DNA of 64,000 bases, taken from NCBI GenBank assembly GCA_017540085.1, contig JAFYBQ010000039.1, positions 1 to 64,000 on the forward strand, written 5' to 3'. Both the position numbers and the translations under genes were made by a program. This DNA comes from Synergistaceae bacterium (lineage in GTDB: Bacteria > Synergistota > Synergistia > Synergistales > Aminobacteriaceae). Below, piece by piece: positions 51,762-59,558 of this stretch. Within the stretch, counting starts at the first letter, position 1. The number at the start of each line of letters is the position of its first letter. The notes below the pieces were generated by a model. The model was not told the origin of the DNA, did not search any database, and worked only from the letters and a program-made list of their open reading frames with translations.

Positions 51762-52778
51762 CTAATACCGTCCGAATGTGCAATTAGGGTAACGGCATTC
51801 CGCGCATAGCTGGCACAATCCGCCGTCAGCAAGACGAATCAAATCATCCCGCGTGAATTTCAGCCCCGTGAAAATCTGAGGCAGTAAGACATCAAAGACT
51901 GTTACGGGCATCATTATTGCCGCGCCGGGGACTCCGATTATCGCCGTGTCATTCAGGTATGCTAACATCGTCATGTTTCCGGGCTGTGAGGGGACTCCGT
52001 ATGAGACGATTTCCGCGCCTGTGTGAGCGATTGCGGAGGGCGTGAGGTCGTCAGGGTCTACGGACATTCCGCCGGACATGATGACAATATCCGCGTTCTG
52101 AGTCATGTATGACGTTATCGCGGAGTCCAGCATTCCGGGGTCATCATCGCAGAGAGTAACGCCCAAAATTTCGCACGGATAATTTTCGAGTTTCCTGCGC
52201 GCTACGGCCTCGAACTTGTCGCAAATGAGTCCGTGATAAATTTCTGAGCCAGTGATAATAATTCCGGCCTTCATTGGCTTGTATGGTAAAAGGGAAATTA
52301 ATTTTTTCTCACGGCAAATATTTTCGGCCATGATGATATTCGACTCGTGAGTAACAAGCGGAATGATTCGCATTGACGCAAGACGGGAATTTTTGCTGAC
52401 GGGGTAATGATTCGGCAGTGTCGAGATTGTAACGTCATCAACAGAATTAACCGCCCTCAATAATTCCGTGTCAACCGTGAACAATCCGCAAATGTCAGCC
52501 GTCATTACTATTTTCCCCTCAGAAGGCCCGGTGAAGTGAGTCCCTTCCGTCCTGCAAATTTCCGCGAGTCTCAATGCTGCGTCATCCTCGTGAATTTCTC
52601 CTGACTCTGACTCCCATATGAACACGTGCTTTTTTCCCAGTCTCAGCAATTCGGGAATATCGTCCTGCGTTATGACATGGCCGCGCTTGAATGCAGCACC
52701 CTTGAATCCGTCCCGCATGGCCGTAACATCGTGGCACAATTCGAGTCCTAATGCGTTTTCCGTCTTAACTTTCCTCAT
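51762..52778 (-). CDS. MoeA-like molybdopterin-binding protein with Cys-rich tail
   Basis: A 338-residue protein with a MoCF/MogA-fold domain in its second half (KAGIIITGSEIYHG, then IVIMSGGMSVDPDDLTPSAI, IIGVPGAAIM). It differs from canonical MoeA in its N-terminal half (ENALGLELCHDVTAM...). The C terminus has a compact cysteine motif, CQLCAECRYPNCTFG (CxxCxxCxxxxC), that may hold zinc or an Fe-S cluster. Related proteins occur in molybdenum loci of anaerobes and may deliver metal or cofactor to specific enzymes. It overlaps moeA by 4 bp. Confidence 0.82.
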   Translation of the reverse strand: MRKVKTENALGLELCHDVTAMRDGFKGAAFKRGHVITQDDIPELLRLGKKHVFIWESESGEIHEDDAALRLAEICRTEGTHFTGPSEGKIVMTADICGLFTVDTELLRAVNSVDDVTISTLPNHYPVSKNSRLASMRIIPLVTHESNIIMAENICREKKLISLLPYKPMKAGIIITGSEIYHGLICDKFEAVARRKLENYPCEILGVTLCDDDPGMLDSAITSYMTQNADIVIMSGGMSVDPDDLTPSAIAHTGAEIVSYGVPSQPGNMTMLAYLNDTAIIGVPGAAIMMPVTVFDVLLPQIFTGLKFTRDDLIRLADGGLCQLCAECRYPNCTFGRY

Positions 52779-53959
52779 ATCAGAAATCCTTTCAGCTTTT
52801 CGCCCGCCTGAATTTGTCCGCTCCCGGCCGGAATCACTGCCATTACGTTACAGCCCGACATAGTACGCAAAATTCCGTTGCCCTGCTCTGAAGGGACGCG
52901 CATAAATATTTTTCCGTCAGCAAATTTCAGAGTCCCGCGAATGATTCGTGTGATTGGACTCTTTTTGCCGAATGAATCCGCGAGGGCTATATCAATTTCG
53001 ACTGGCATAAAATCTTTCAGGCCGGATAATTTTTTCAGGGCAGGAAGCGCGACGGCGTAATAATTTGTGAGTGCTGAAGCAGGATTGCCCGACAAACAGC
53101 AGATTAGCCTGCCATTTTTCACGGCGTATATACATTTCCCGCCGGGCTTGAGTTCGACATCACGCACGAGAATTTCAGCGCGCAAAATTTTCAACGCTTC
53201 CGGCATTCTGTCATAATCCCCCGCTGAGACTCCCCCCGTAACAATAATCACATCACACGATGATAATGCCTCCGACATTATTCGGGCGATTTCGTTCTCA
53301 TCATCACATGCAACGCCGATAAAATCCGGGATAAATCCTGCGAGCGTTAATGCGGTCTCAAATGTATAACGGCTTGTGTTGTAGATTTTTCCGTCTGTTA
53401 ATGGCGAATGTATGTCGGCGATTTCATTTCCTGTTGAGATTATGCCGATTACGGGCTTACGGTAGGCGATGATTTCTGCGATGCCCTGCGACGCTATGAG
53501 TCCTGCCCGGCCCGCGTCAATAATTTCTCCGTTCCTCACGATGACATTTCCGGCTTTAACGTCCTCGCCTGCCCTGATGATATTTTCACCGCCCGCAAAT
53601 TTCCGGCTGATTGTAACCTCGCTGTCAGTAAATTCTGTGTCCTCGTATTTCGTTACAGCGTCTGCACCTTCAGGAATCATTGCGCCCGTCAAAATCTTTG
53701 CGGACTCGCCATGCTTCAGCGGCATTTGCGGCGGATCTCCTGCGCGGATCTCCTGCGTGATTCGTAATTTTCCGGGAACGTCCCCGGCCATGAATGCGAA
53801 TCCGTCATAGGGTGAACGGTCGAATGAAGGCACGTTGATTTTTGCGGTTATATCTTGCGCTGAGACTCTCCCGGCTGATTCGGACAATGATATTTTTTCC
53901 GATGATACGGGGATAACATTTTCAGCGACAATATTTCTTGCTTCTTCGTAAGTCAACAA
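52775..53959 (-). CDS. moeA: Molybdopterin molybdenumtransferase MoeA
   Basis: A 394-residue MoeA, which inserts molybdate into adenylylated molybdopterin. The order of motifs is typical: NVPSFDRSPYDGFAF, GESAKILTGAMIPEGADAV, GIISTGNEI, VIIVTGGVSAGDYD, VELKPGGKC and LSGNPASALTNYY. The start is TTG at 53959 with AAGGAG about 10 bases upstream. It lies 3 bp after modC and overlaps the MoeA-like gene by 4 bp. Confidence 0.95.
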   Translation of the reverse strand: MLTYEEARNIVAENVIPVSSEKISLSESAGRVSAQDITAKINVPSFDRSPYDGFAFMAGDVPGKLRITQEIRAGDPPQMPLKHGESAKILTGAMIPEGADAVTKYEDTEFTDSEVTISRKFAGGENIIRAGEDVKAGNVIVRNGEIIDAGRAGLIASQGIAEIIAYRKPVIGIISTGNEIADIHSPLTDGKIYNTSRYTFETALTLAGFIPDFIGVACDDENEIARIMSEALSSCDVIIVTGGVSAGDYDRMPEALKILRAEILVRDVELKPGGKCIYAVKNGRLICCLSGNPASALTNYYAVALPALKKLSGLKDFMPVEIDIALADSFGKKSPITRIIRGTLKFADGKIFMRVPSEQGNGILRTMSGCNVMAVIPAGSGQIQAGEKLKGFLI

Positions 53960-53962
53960 CTC

Positions 53963-54985
53963 TCACTCCTTCAGCATCAATAAATTTTCGGGCGGAAATG
54001 AAATTCTCACGGTCTCAGACTCAATTTCACGCCACAAAGTTTTATCCGCTTCCCAAAATATCGGGTCTGCGTTTACTTTTGCGAGCAACATTACAGTAAA
54101 TGAGAACGGATTTTCGACAGCCTGAATGACTCTGCACGTGAAAGAATTGACTCCGCCTCCGTGAATGATATTGTTCGATCTTATTCCGACATATTTCGGG
54201 TCGCCGTGATTGTCCGGGCATTGAAGCTCTATGTCCCAGTCGTAAGCGTAAATTTTTCCGTCTGTGAATTTTGCGCGTGATATATTCTTGCAGCCTGTGA
54301 GGATTGCGGCGTGTTTCGTTTTTGGACTGCTGAAAACGTCATCCGTTGCACCGGAAATTTCGACATGCCCCCCGTGAATGACCGCTATTTTTCCGCAGAG
54401 CCTGTACGACTCCTCCATGCTGTGAGACACAAGAATCACAGTCCCGCAAAACTCACGGAAAACTTCTGAGAGTTCGCGCTCAGTCTGAAAACGTAAATGG
54501 CTGTCCAACGCTGAGAAAGGCTCATCAAGCATTAAGATTTTGGGACGGGACAACAGAGTCCGGGCTAATGCTGTGCGCTGCTTCTGGCCTCCTGAAATTT
54601 GAGACGGCAATAGATTTCTCACGCTCTCAAGACCGAAACGCCGTATTAATTCTTCAGACTCAATTTTTGACTCGCGGTTTCTTCCTGCGACTCTGATATT
54701 CTCCTCGACTGTCATATTCGGGAACAATGCGTAATCCTGAAACATCAAGCCCGTGTGCCTTCTCTGCGGAGGAAGATTTACCCCCTTTGCGCTGTCGAAA
54801 ACCGTAACGCCGTCAATGATGATTTTTCCCTCATCAGGCTTAACGATTCCGGCAATACATGAGAGAGTCAGACTCTTCCCTGAACCTGACGCACCGAGAA
54901 CCGCGAGACTCTCATCACCGACATCAAGCGAGACATTGAGACTGAAGCCCGGAAATTTCTTGCGTATGTCAGCATAAAGGCTCAT
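53963..54985 (-). CDS. modC: Molybdate ABC transporter ATP-binding protein
   Basis: A 340-residue ATPase with Walker A GASGSGKSLTLS, the Q-loop MFQDYALFPNMTV, signature ISGGQKQRTALAR and Walker B ILMLDEPFSALD. After residue 240 there is a C-terminal extension of about 100 residues resembling a divergent molybdate/TOBE-type regulatory domain. It overlaps modB by 4 bp (ATGA). Molybdate specificity is inferred from its neighbours. Confidence 0.93.
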   Translation of the reverse strand: MSLYADIRKKFPGFSLNVSLDVGDESLAVLGASGSGKSLTLSCIAGIVKPDEGKIIIDGVTVFDSAKGVNLPPQRRHTGLMFQDYALFPNMTVEENIRVAGRNRESKIESEELIRRFGLESVRNLLPSQISGGQKQRTALARTLLSRPKILMLDEPFSALDSHLRFQTERELSEVFREFCGTVILVSHSMEESYRLCGKIAVIHGGHVEISGATDDVFSSPKTKHAAILTGCKNISRAKFTDGKIYAYDWDIELQCPDNHGDPKYVGIRSNNIIHGGGVNSFTCRVIQAVENPFSFTVMLLAKVNADPIFWEADKTLWREIESETVRISFPPENLLMLKE

Positions 54986-55638
54986 GATTTCCCCCGCTCA
55001 ATAACATTCAGCGCAAGCAAGACAGCGAATGATATTGCGATGTTGACGAGTACCCATTTCACAGCAAGCTCATCATTTCCCGTCCGCCAGAGATGATATA
55101 CAGTCGTTGAAATTGTCGCGGTCTTCCCGGGAATATACCCCGCAATCATGCTCGTAGCTCCGTATTCGCCCAATGCACGAGCGAACGACAGAACAGCACC
55201 TGCCGTAATGCCTTTCCTGCTACACGGTACGACAATCCGCCAGAACGTGAACGACTCAGACAGTCCGAGAATCTTTGCGGAGTGTATGATGTTTTTGCTG
55301 ACGGCCTCGAATGCCCCGCGCGATGTTCTGTACATTAACGGGAACGAAACGACAACTGACGCGAATATAGCCGAGTGCCACGACATAGACAGCCTCACGC
55401 CGAAATGAGCCATAACCCACGCTCCAATAACACGCCTCGGCCCTAAGAGTCTCAGCAGGAAATATCCCGTAACAGTCGGAGGAAGCACAAGAGGCAGAGT
55501 CAGAATCACATCAACGACTCCGCGAAACATGGCCGGAAGTTTTGACACATACCAAGCCGCAATTATCCCCGTGAAGAACACAATCACGCACGAGACAACA
55601 GCGACTCTCAGAGAGTTATACAGCGGGTAGAAGTCCAT
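54982..55638 (-). CDS. modB: Molybdate ABC transporter permease
   Basis: A 218-residue membrane permease with five to six helices. The EAA-type coupling loop is SKNIIHSAKILGLSESFTFWRIVVP, followed by ARALGEYGATSMIAGYIPGKTATIST, a segment typical of ModB/CysT permeases. It sits between modA (3 bp) and modC (4 bp overlap). Confidence 0.95.
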   Translation of the reverse strand: MDFYPLYNSLRVAVVSCVIVFFTGIIAAWYVSKLPAMFRGVVDVILTLPLVLPPTVTGYFLLRLLGPRRVIGAWVMAHFGVRLSMSWHSAIFASVVVSFPLMYRTSRGAFEAVSKNIIHSAKILGLSESFTFWRIVVPCSRKGITAGAVLSFARALGEYGATSMIAGYIPGKTATISTTVYHLWRTGNDELAVKWVLVNIAISFAVLLALNVIERGKS

Positions 55639-55641
55639 GAT

Positions 55642-56403
55642 TTATTTTGCTGACGTGAAGCCGAATGACTCAAAAATTTTCTGCGACTCTGATTCTTGAA
55701 GGTACTTGAGGAACTTTACGGCCTCGTCTTTGTGTGATGACCGGGAAATTACAGCAGCCGGATAAATTACGGGAGTCTTGAGAGTCCCTGCAGGAGGAAA
55801 GGCAATAACTTTCAGGCCGTGAGTCATTGCGTCTGTCGCGTAGACTATTCCGCAGTCAGCAGCACCCTCGCGAACCTGCATTGCGACTTCAGTAACATTC
55901 CCCGCAAAAGAGATTTTCCCCGCATGATTCAGAGCGTCCCACAGTCCCATAGCCGTCAAAATTTCCTGCGCGTACATTCCTGCGGGAACGTCAGAATTTC
56001 CCAGCGCGATTAGGGTCAGTTTGTCCGTCCCTAAATCAGCGAACGATTCTATTTTTGCCGGATTAATTTCCGTTGTGGCCAATACGATTTTGTTCTCAAG
56101 AAGATTTACTCTTGCTGACGAATCTATGAGGCTCTCACTTTCTAGCGTGTCCATTTGCTTTTGTGCCGCTGATATGAATATGTCGCACTCTGCGCCCTCC
56201 ATAATTTGAGTCTTGAGAGTGCCGGATGAGTCAAAGTTGCATGTGATTTGTGTACCGGGATTGTTCGCTGTGTATAGTGCTGTGATTTTTTCTGTTGCTG
56301 ACTGCAGAGAGGCCGCCGCAAATATTGTGAGTGTTTCCGAGAATGCCGCCCGCGAAAATGTGAACAGCAATAAAGCCGTGATTAATGACGCAAATTTTCT
56401 CAT
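55642..56403 (-). CDS. modA: Molybdate-binding periplasmic protein
   Basis: A 253-residue solute-binding protein with a signal peptide (residues 1-22). It starts the mature part with LTIFAAASLQSATEKITALY and has the oxyanion-binding segments CNFDSSGTLKTQIMEGAECDIFISA and EGAADCGIVYATDA. The family binds molybdate or tungstate. An AGAAGGAGAA ribosome site precedes the ATG. A 95 bp spacer separates it from mobA, the largest gap inside the island. Confidence 0.94.
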   Translation of the reverse strand: MRKFASLITALLLFTFSRAAFSETLTIFAAASLQSATEKITALYTANNPGTQITCNFDSSGTLKTQIMEGAECDIFISAAQKQMDTLESESLIDSSARVNLLENKIVLATTEINPAKIESFADLGTDKLTLIALGNSDVPAGMYAQEILTAMGLWDALNHAGKISFAGNVTEVAMQVREGAADCGIVYATDAMTHGLKVIAFPPAGTLKTPVIYPAAVISRSSHKDEAVKFLKYLQESESQKIFESFGFTSAK

Positions 56404-56432
56404 GATATTTTCTCCTTCTCTTGATGGAAAGC

Positions 56433-56450
56433 ATAACCGTTTCCCGTTAT
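56433..56450. promoter_or_regulatory. Candidate operator upstream of modA
   Basis: ATAAC and GTTAT form an inverted repeat separated by 8 bases (ATAACCGTTTCCCGTTAT), about 30 bp before the modA start. ModE-type operators also carry ATAAC/GTTAT half-sites, so a molybdate-responsive site is possible. No regulator gene is in the window. Confidence 0.3.
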
Positions 56451-56498
56451 ACTCTGAGGCCGTTAATGACCGTCGGCCAAGCTGCCATAGAATTATCT

Positions 56499-57071
56499 TT
56501 AGGCTGAATGGCTCGGATTATCGTTAAGCCAGATTCTATAATCTTCCGGCGTGTTAATGTTCCGTAAAAACTCCCGCCCCCTTTCGTTAATGTCAACATA
56601 ATGAACGTCAATACGACTCAGAAATTTTTTCACGCTGAAATCTCCCGACCTCAAAGACTCCCGAATCATTCCCGCGCATGACACGCTATATATTCCCGTG
56701 AGAGGCTGAATATTCCCGTCAATCACAGGCACAGCGCACAAATCATTTTCACGGAGCTGTGAGAAAAGCTCATCGATAAATCCCGCGTCAATATCAGGAA
56801 CATCACAGGGAGTCGTGAAAACGTATTGAGTCTCAGACATCATCAGAGCCGTATAGATTCCTCCGAGAGGCCCGCAATCTTTCAGCAAATCCGGCCATGT
56901 GGGAAAATCGTACCCGTAAATTTGAGTCTCATCTCTCACGGACAATGAAATAATCCTGAAGCCCTCAAGCTGTGAGATTATGCGGTCAAGAAATAATTTG
57001 TGCTTAGGAGTTCCCATTCTTGACGAGAGTCCCCCGCATAAAATTACGGCTGTTGATTCGCGCTTAGTCAT
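56499..57071 (-). CDS. mobA: Molybdenum cofactor guanylyltransferase MobA
   Basis: A 190-residue nucleotidyltransferase that would attach GMP to molybdenum cofactor to give the bis-MGD form used by DMSO-reductase-family enzymes. The GTP-binding motif is VILCGGLSSRMGTPKHKLFLD, and GPLGGIYTAL and TTPCDVPDID follow. The start ATG 57071 overlaps the tatC end by 8 bp. Confidence 0.92.
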   Translation of the reverse strand: MTKRESTAVILCGGLSSRMGTPKHKLFLDRIISQLEGFRIISLSVRDETQIYGYDFPTWPDLLKDCGPLGGIYTALMMSETQYVFTTPCDVPDIDAGFIDELFSQLRENDLCAVPVIDGNIQPLTGIYSVSCAGMIRESLRSGDFSVKKFLSRIDVHYVDINERGREFLRNINTPEDYRIWLNDNPSHSA

Positions 57072-57789
57072 TTTTCCGCCTGTAACGCAATGCAATCTCC
57101 GCGCCGATTATGCCAATCTCATAAAGCGCAAGAAGAGGAACGGCCATTAATATTTGTGAGACGACATCAGGAGGAGTCAGAATTGCCGACAGTATGAATA
57201 TCAGCAGGACGCAGAATTTCCGCTTTGACCGTAACGACTGAGGCCGAACGAGTCCGATTAACGACAATAACGAGAGCAGCACAGGAACTTGAAACGCAAG
57301 CCCGAACAATACAATGAACGTCCAAACGAATGACATATAATTATTCAGCGTGAACATAGGCTTTACTCCGCTGATGTTCAATCCCGTCAAGAATCTCAAC
57401 GCTCCCGGAATCACCGCGAAATACGCGAAAAGAGTCCCAAGCAGGAACAATCCCGCGCCGATTATGAGTCCAATGAATAAATATCTCCGCTCACTGTCCT
57501 TCAGTCCCGGCCACAAAAACGCGCAGAGCTGGTACAGTATCACAGGCGACGAGACGAATAACCCCGCGAAAAATGCCGTCTTTAATCCTTCCATGAACAA
57601 CTCAGCCGGACTCACCGTGATTAACTGCAATCCCTCAGCGTGAACAAGCAACAGCGAGAATATATCCTCCTGAAAGAAGTAGCAGACCCCGAATCCGAGA
57701 CACAGCGCAAGAACGCTCCGTATGATTCTCGTTCGGAGTTCGGACAAATGACCCGTGATTGTCATCATGCCTCCTTCAGGTTTGCTCAT
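57064..57789 (-). CDS. tatC: Twin-arginine translocase subunit TatC
   Basis: A 241-residue TatC with six membrane helices, the receptor for twin-arginine signal peptides. HLSELRTRIIRSVLAL at the N terminus and SPAELFMEGLKTAFFAGLFVSSPVILYQLCAFLWPGL are diagnostic. It lies 3 bp after tatA and within the molybdoenzyme island whose DmsA-like product carries a Tat signal. Confidence 0.96.
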   Translation of the reverse strand: MSKPEGGMMTITGHLSELRTRIIRSVLALCLGFGVCYFFQEDIFSLLLVHAEGLQLITVSPAELFMEGLKTAFFAGLFVSSPVILYQLCAFLWPGLKDSERRYLFIGLIIGAGLFLLGTLFAYFAVIPGALRFLTGLNISGVKPMFTLNNYMSFVWTFIVLFGLAFQVPVLLSLLSLIGLVRPQSLRSKRKFCVLLIFILSAILTPPDVVSQILMAVPLLALYEIGIIGAEIALRYRRKND

Positions 57790-57792
57790 GAT

Positions 57793-57987
57793 TTACGCCT
57801 GCGGTTTGTCGGATTTTTCCTGCGAGTCGGTTTTCTCGGTGTTGCTTGACGGATCCCGGGCATATCCGCGAAATTCGGCGATAGCTTTTCCGAATGCCTT
57901 TCCGATTTCCGGCAGCTTGTTAGGCCCGAAAATTATCAGCGCGATTATCATTATTACGATTAATTCAGACATTCCAAGCCCGAACAT
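57793..57987 (-). CDS. tatA: Twin-arginine translocase subunit TatA
   Basis: A 64-residue TatA/TatE-type protein: one N-terminal membrane helix ([29 protein letters not shown], with the FGPxKLPE hinge), an amphipathic helix and an acidic tail. With TatC it forms a two-component TatAC system; no TatB is present here. Confidence 0.95.
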   Translation of the reverse strand: MFGLGMSELIVIMIIALIIFGPNKLPEIGKAFGKAIAEFRGYARDPSSNTEKTDSQEKSDKPQA

Positions 57988-57999
57988 TTCACATCACCC

Positions 58000-58986
58000 C
58001 TATAATTTTTTCCCTGAACATGAAGCACACAATTCCTGCTCAGGCTCATTCACTGTAAAATATTTCCCGCAATGACGACAGCGGACTCTCTGAAATTCTG
58101 CTTTGACTTTCGACTCTATTGGCCATGAAAATTTTTCCCGTAACGTTATCGCTTTCACGGGGCATTTCTTCACGCACAGCATACACCCCGAACATGATAC
58201 GGCGTTGAACGTTAATTCCGCTTTTGCTTCTGACTTCTTGAGACTCCACGCTCCCGACGGGCATAACGCCTCACACATTCCGCAGGCATTACAGGACTCA
58301 GACACGGCGAAATCATAGAACACTCCCGGCGAAATTTCAGCATGTGAGTCTTTGAGTCTGTCAGCAAGAAATTCACACGAAAGAAAGATATTATTCTTGT
58401 CATGAAAAATTACGTCCTCAAGAATATTACTGCCCTTTCTTTTTCCGCGAGCAAACATCATCGCAAGCATATCACGCCGCGAATATTCTCCCTCAAAATT
58501 TCCGTCCCGAATGATTTTCACATCATGGCCGAGTCTCAATGCGTCAAGAAACTTGAAGGCCGTCCCGAAATTATCGCCTGAAACTTTTTCTGACAGCTCG
58601 CAATCCTCACAGGGCATAACGAGAATAATATCAGGATTCACCGAAAGCACCGCCGAAATCAAAGCGGGACTCAGAGATTTAACGCAGAAATTTCCGCCAG
58701 CCTTCAGACATTTCACAGTGTCATTAACCGCAAAATCCCGGAAAATTTTGTAGTCCCTAAGCCGCAAAGCCTCAGACGGACAGACAGACGCGCATAACCC
58801 GCAGGCCGTGCATTTTTTCCCGTCAACAAGAGGAAGCCCCACAGAAATTTTGAGAGCGTCAAAATTGCAAGCACTCTCGCAAAGTCCGCAAGGCTCAAAA
58901 CGATTCCGGCGGTTAAGGCACATTGACTCATTCAGGAGCGGTATATTGTCCGAGAAAAGCAGCTGCGATAATCCGCCGAGTAACAT
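58000..58986 (-). CDS. Polyferredoxin-like 4Fe-4S protein with zinc-ribbon tail
   Basis: A 328-residue cytoplasmic protein. Two ferredoxin-like modules are near the N terminus (CGLCESACNFDAL and CTACGLCASVCPSEAL), and two more near residues 235-280 (CNACGMCEALCPSG and CSGCMLCVKKCPVKAI). Between them is a domain of about 140 residues with a CEDC motif. The C terminus has CRHCGKYF and CASC, a rubredoxin- or zinc-ribbon-like pair. It abuts dmsB with no gap. Related proteins accompany DMSO-reductase-family operons in anaerobes and may deliver electrons or assist maturation; the exact role is not known. Confidence 0.8.
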   Translation of the reverse strand: MLLGGLSQLLFSDNIPLLNESMCLNRRNRFEPCGLCESACNFDALKISVGLPLVDGKKCTACGLCASVCPSEALRLRDYKIFRDFAVNDTVKCLKAGGNFCVKSLSPALISAVLSVNPDIILVMPCEDCELSEKVSGDNFGTAFKFLDALRLGHDVKIIRDGNFEGEYSRRDMLAMMFARGKRKGSNILEDVIFHDKNNIFLSCEFLADRLKDSHAEISPGVFYDFAVSESCNACGMCEALCPSGAWSLKKSEAKAELTFNAVSCSGCMLCVKKCPVKAITLREKFSWPIESKVKAEFQRVRCRHCGKYFTVNEPEQELCASCSGKKL

Positions 58987-59538
58987 TTATGCTCTCATTC
59001 CCTTTTTGGGCTTGTAGTAGAGATTCGGCTCTGTCTTTTCGGGTGAAACGTCATCATTGACCGCCCGGACGAGTCCCGATTCTTTGCGTAATTCGTCAAC
59101 ATCAGCAAGGGTTAAGCACCTGCTTGTGCATGACGCAACACACACAGGAAGCTCGCCGCGTTTCAGCATGTCAATACAGCCGTTGCATTTCGCGGCCTTC
59201 TTTGTGTCCTCGCGAACCTGGACAGCTCCGTAAGGACACGCCTTAGCGCAAGCCCCGCACCCTATGCAGACATCTTCCTTCACGTATACCATCCCGGTGT
59301 CGTCGTCTTTCGTCATCGCACCTGTAGGACATGCCGCGACACACGCAGGATTCGAGCAGTGCCGACACATTTTCAGCGTGAACCAGACGAAAACGTCCGG
59401 GAATTTCCCGCGCTCCCTCTCCTCAATCGCATTGAAGTTCACACCAACGGGCAAATCGTTTTTGTCCTTGCATGAGACTACACACGCACGGCATTCGAGG
59501 CACTTGTTCATATCGTGGCGAAAACCTTTCTGGCTCAT
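58987..59538 (-). CDS. dmsB: DmsB-type four-cluster Fe-S subunit
   Basis: A 183-residue electron-transfer subunit with four [4Fe-4S] sites: CLECRACVVSC, CRHCSNPACVAAC, CIGCGACAKAC and the split pair CNGC / CVASCTSRC. This is the usual partner of DMSO-reductase-family catalytic subunits. It has no Tat signal of its own, so it would be exported together with DmsA as in the E. coli complex. It follows the catalytic gene by 20 bp and abuts the polyferredoxin gene. Confidence 0.93.
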   Translation of the reverse strand: MSQKGFRHDMNKCLECRACVVSCKDKNDLPVGVNFNAIEERERGKFPDVFVWFTLKMCRHCSNPACVAACPTGAMTKDDDTGMVYVKEDVCIGCGACAKACPYGAVQVREDTKKAAKCNGCIDMLKRGELPVCVASCTSRCLTLADVDELRKESGLVRAVNDDVSPEKTEPNLYYKPKKGMRA

Positions 59539-59558
59539 AGTTTATTCCCCCTCTCACA

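Noticed and set aside
56404-56498. Possible molybdenum cofactor riboswitch upstream of modA
   Set aside because: I could not match the known Moco motif core; only a short inverted repeat is evident. A covariance-model search would decide.
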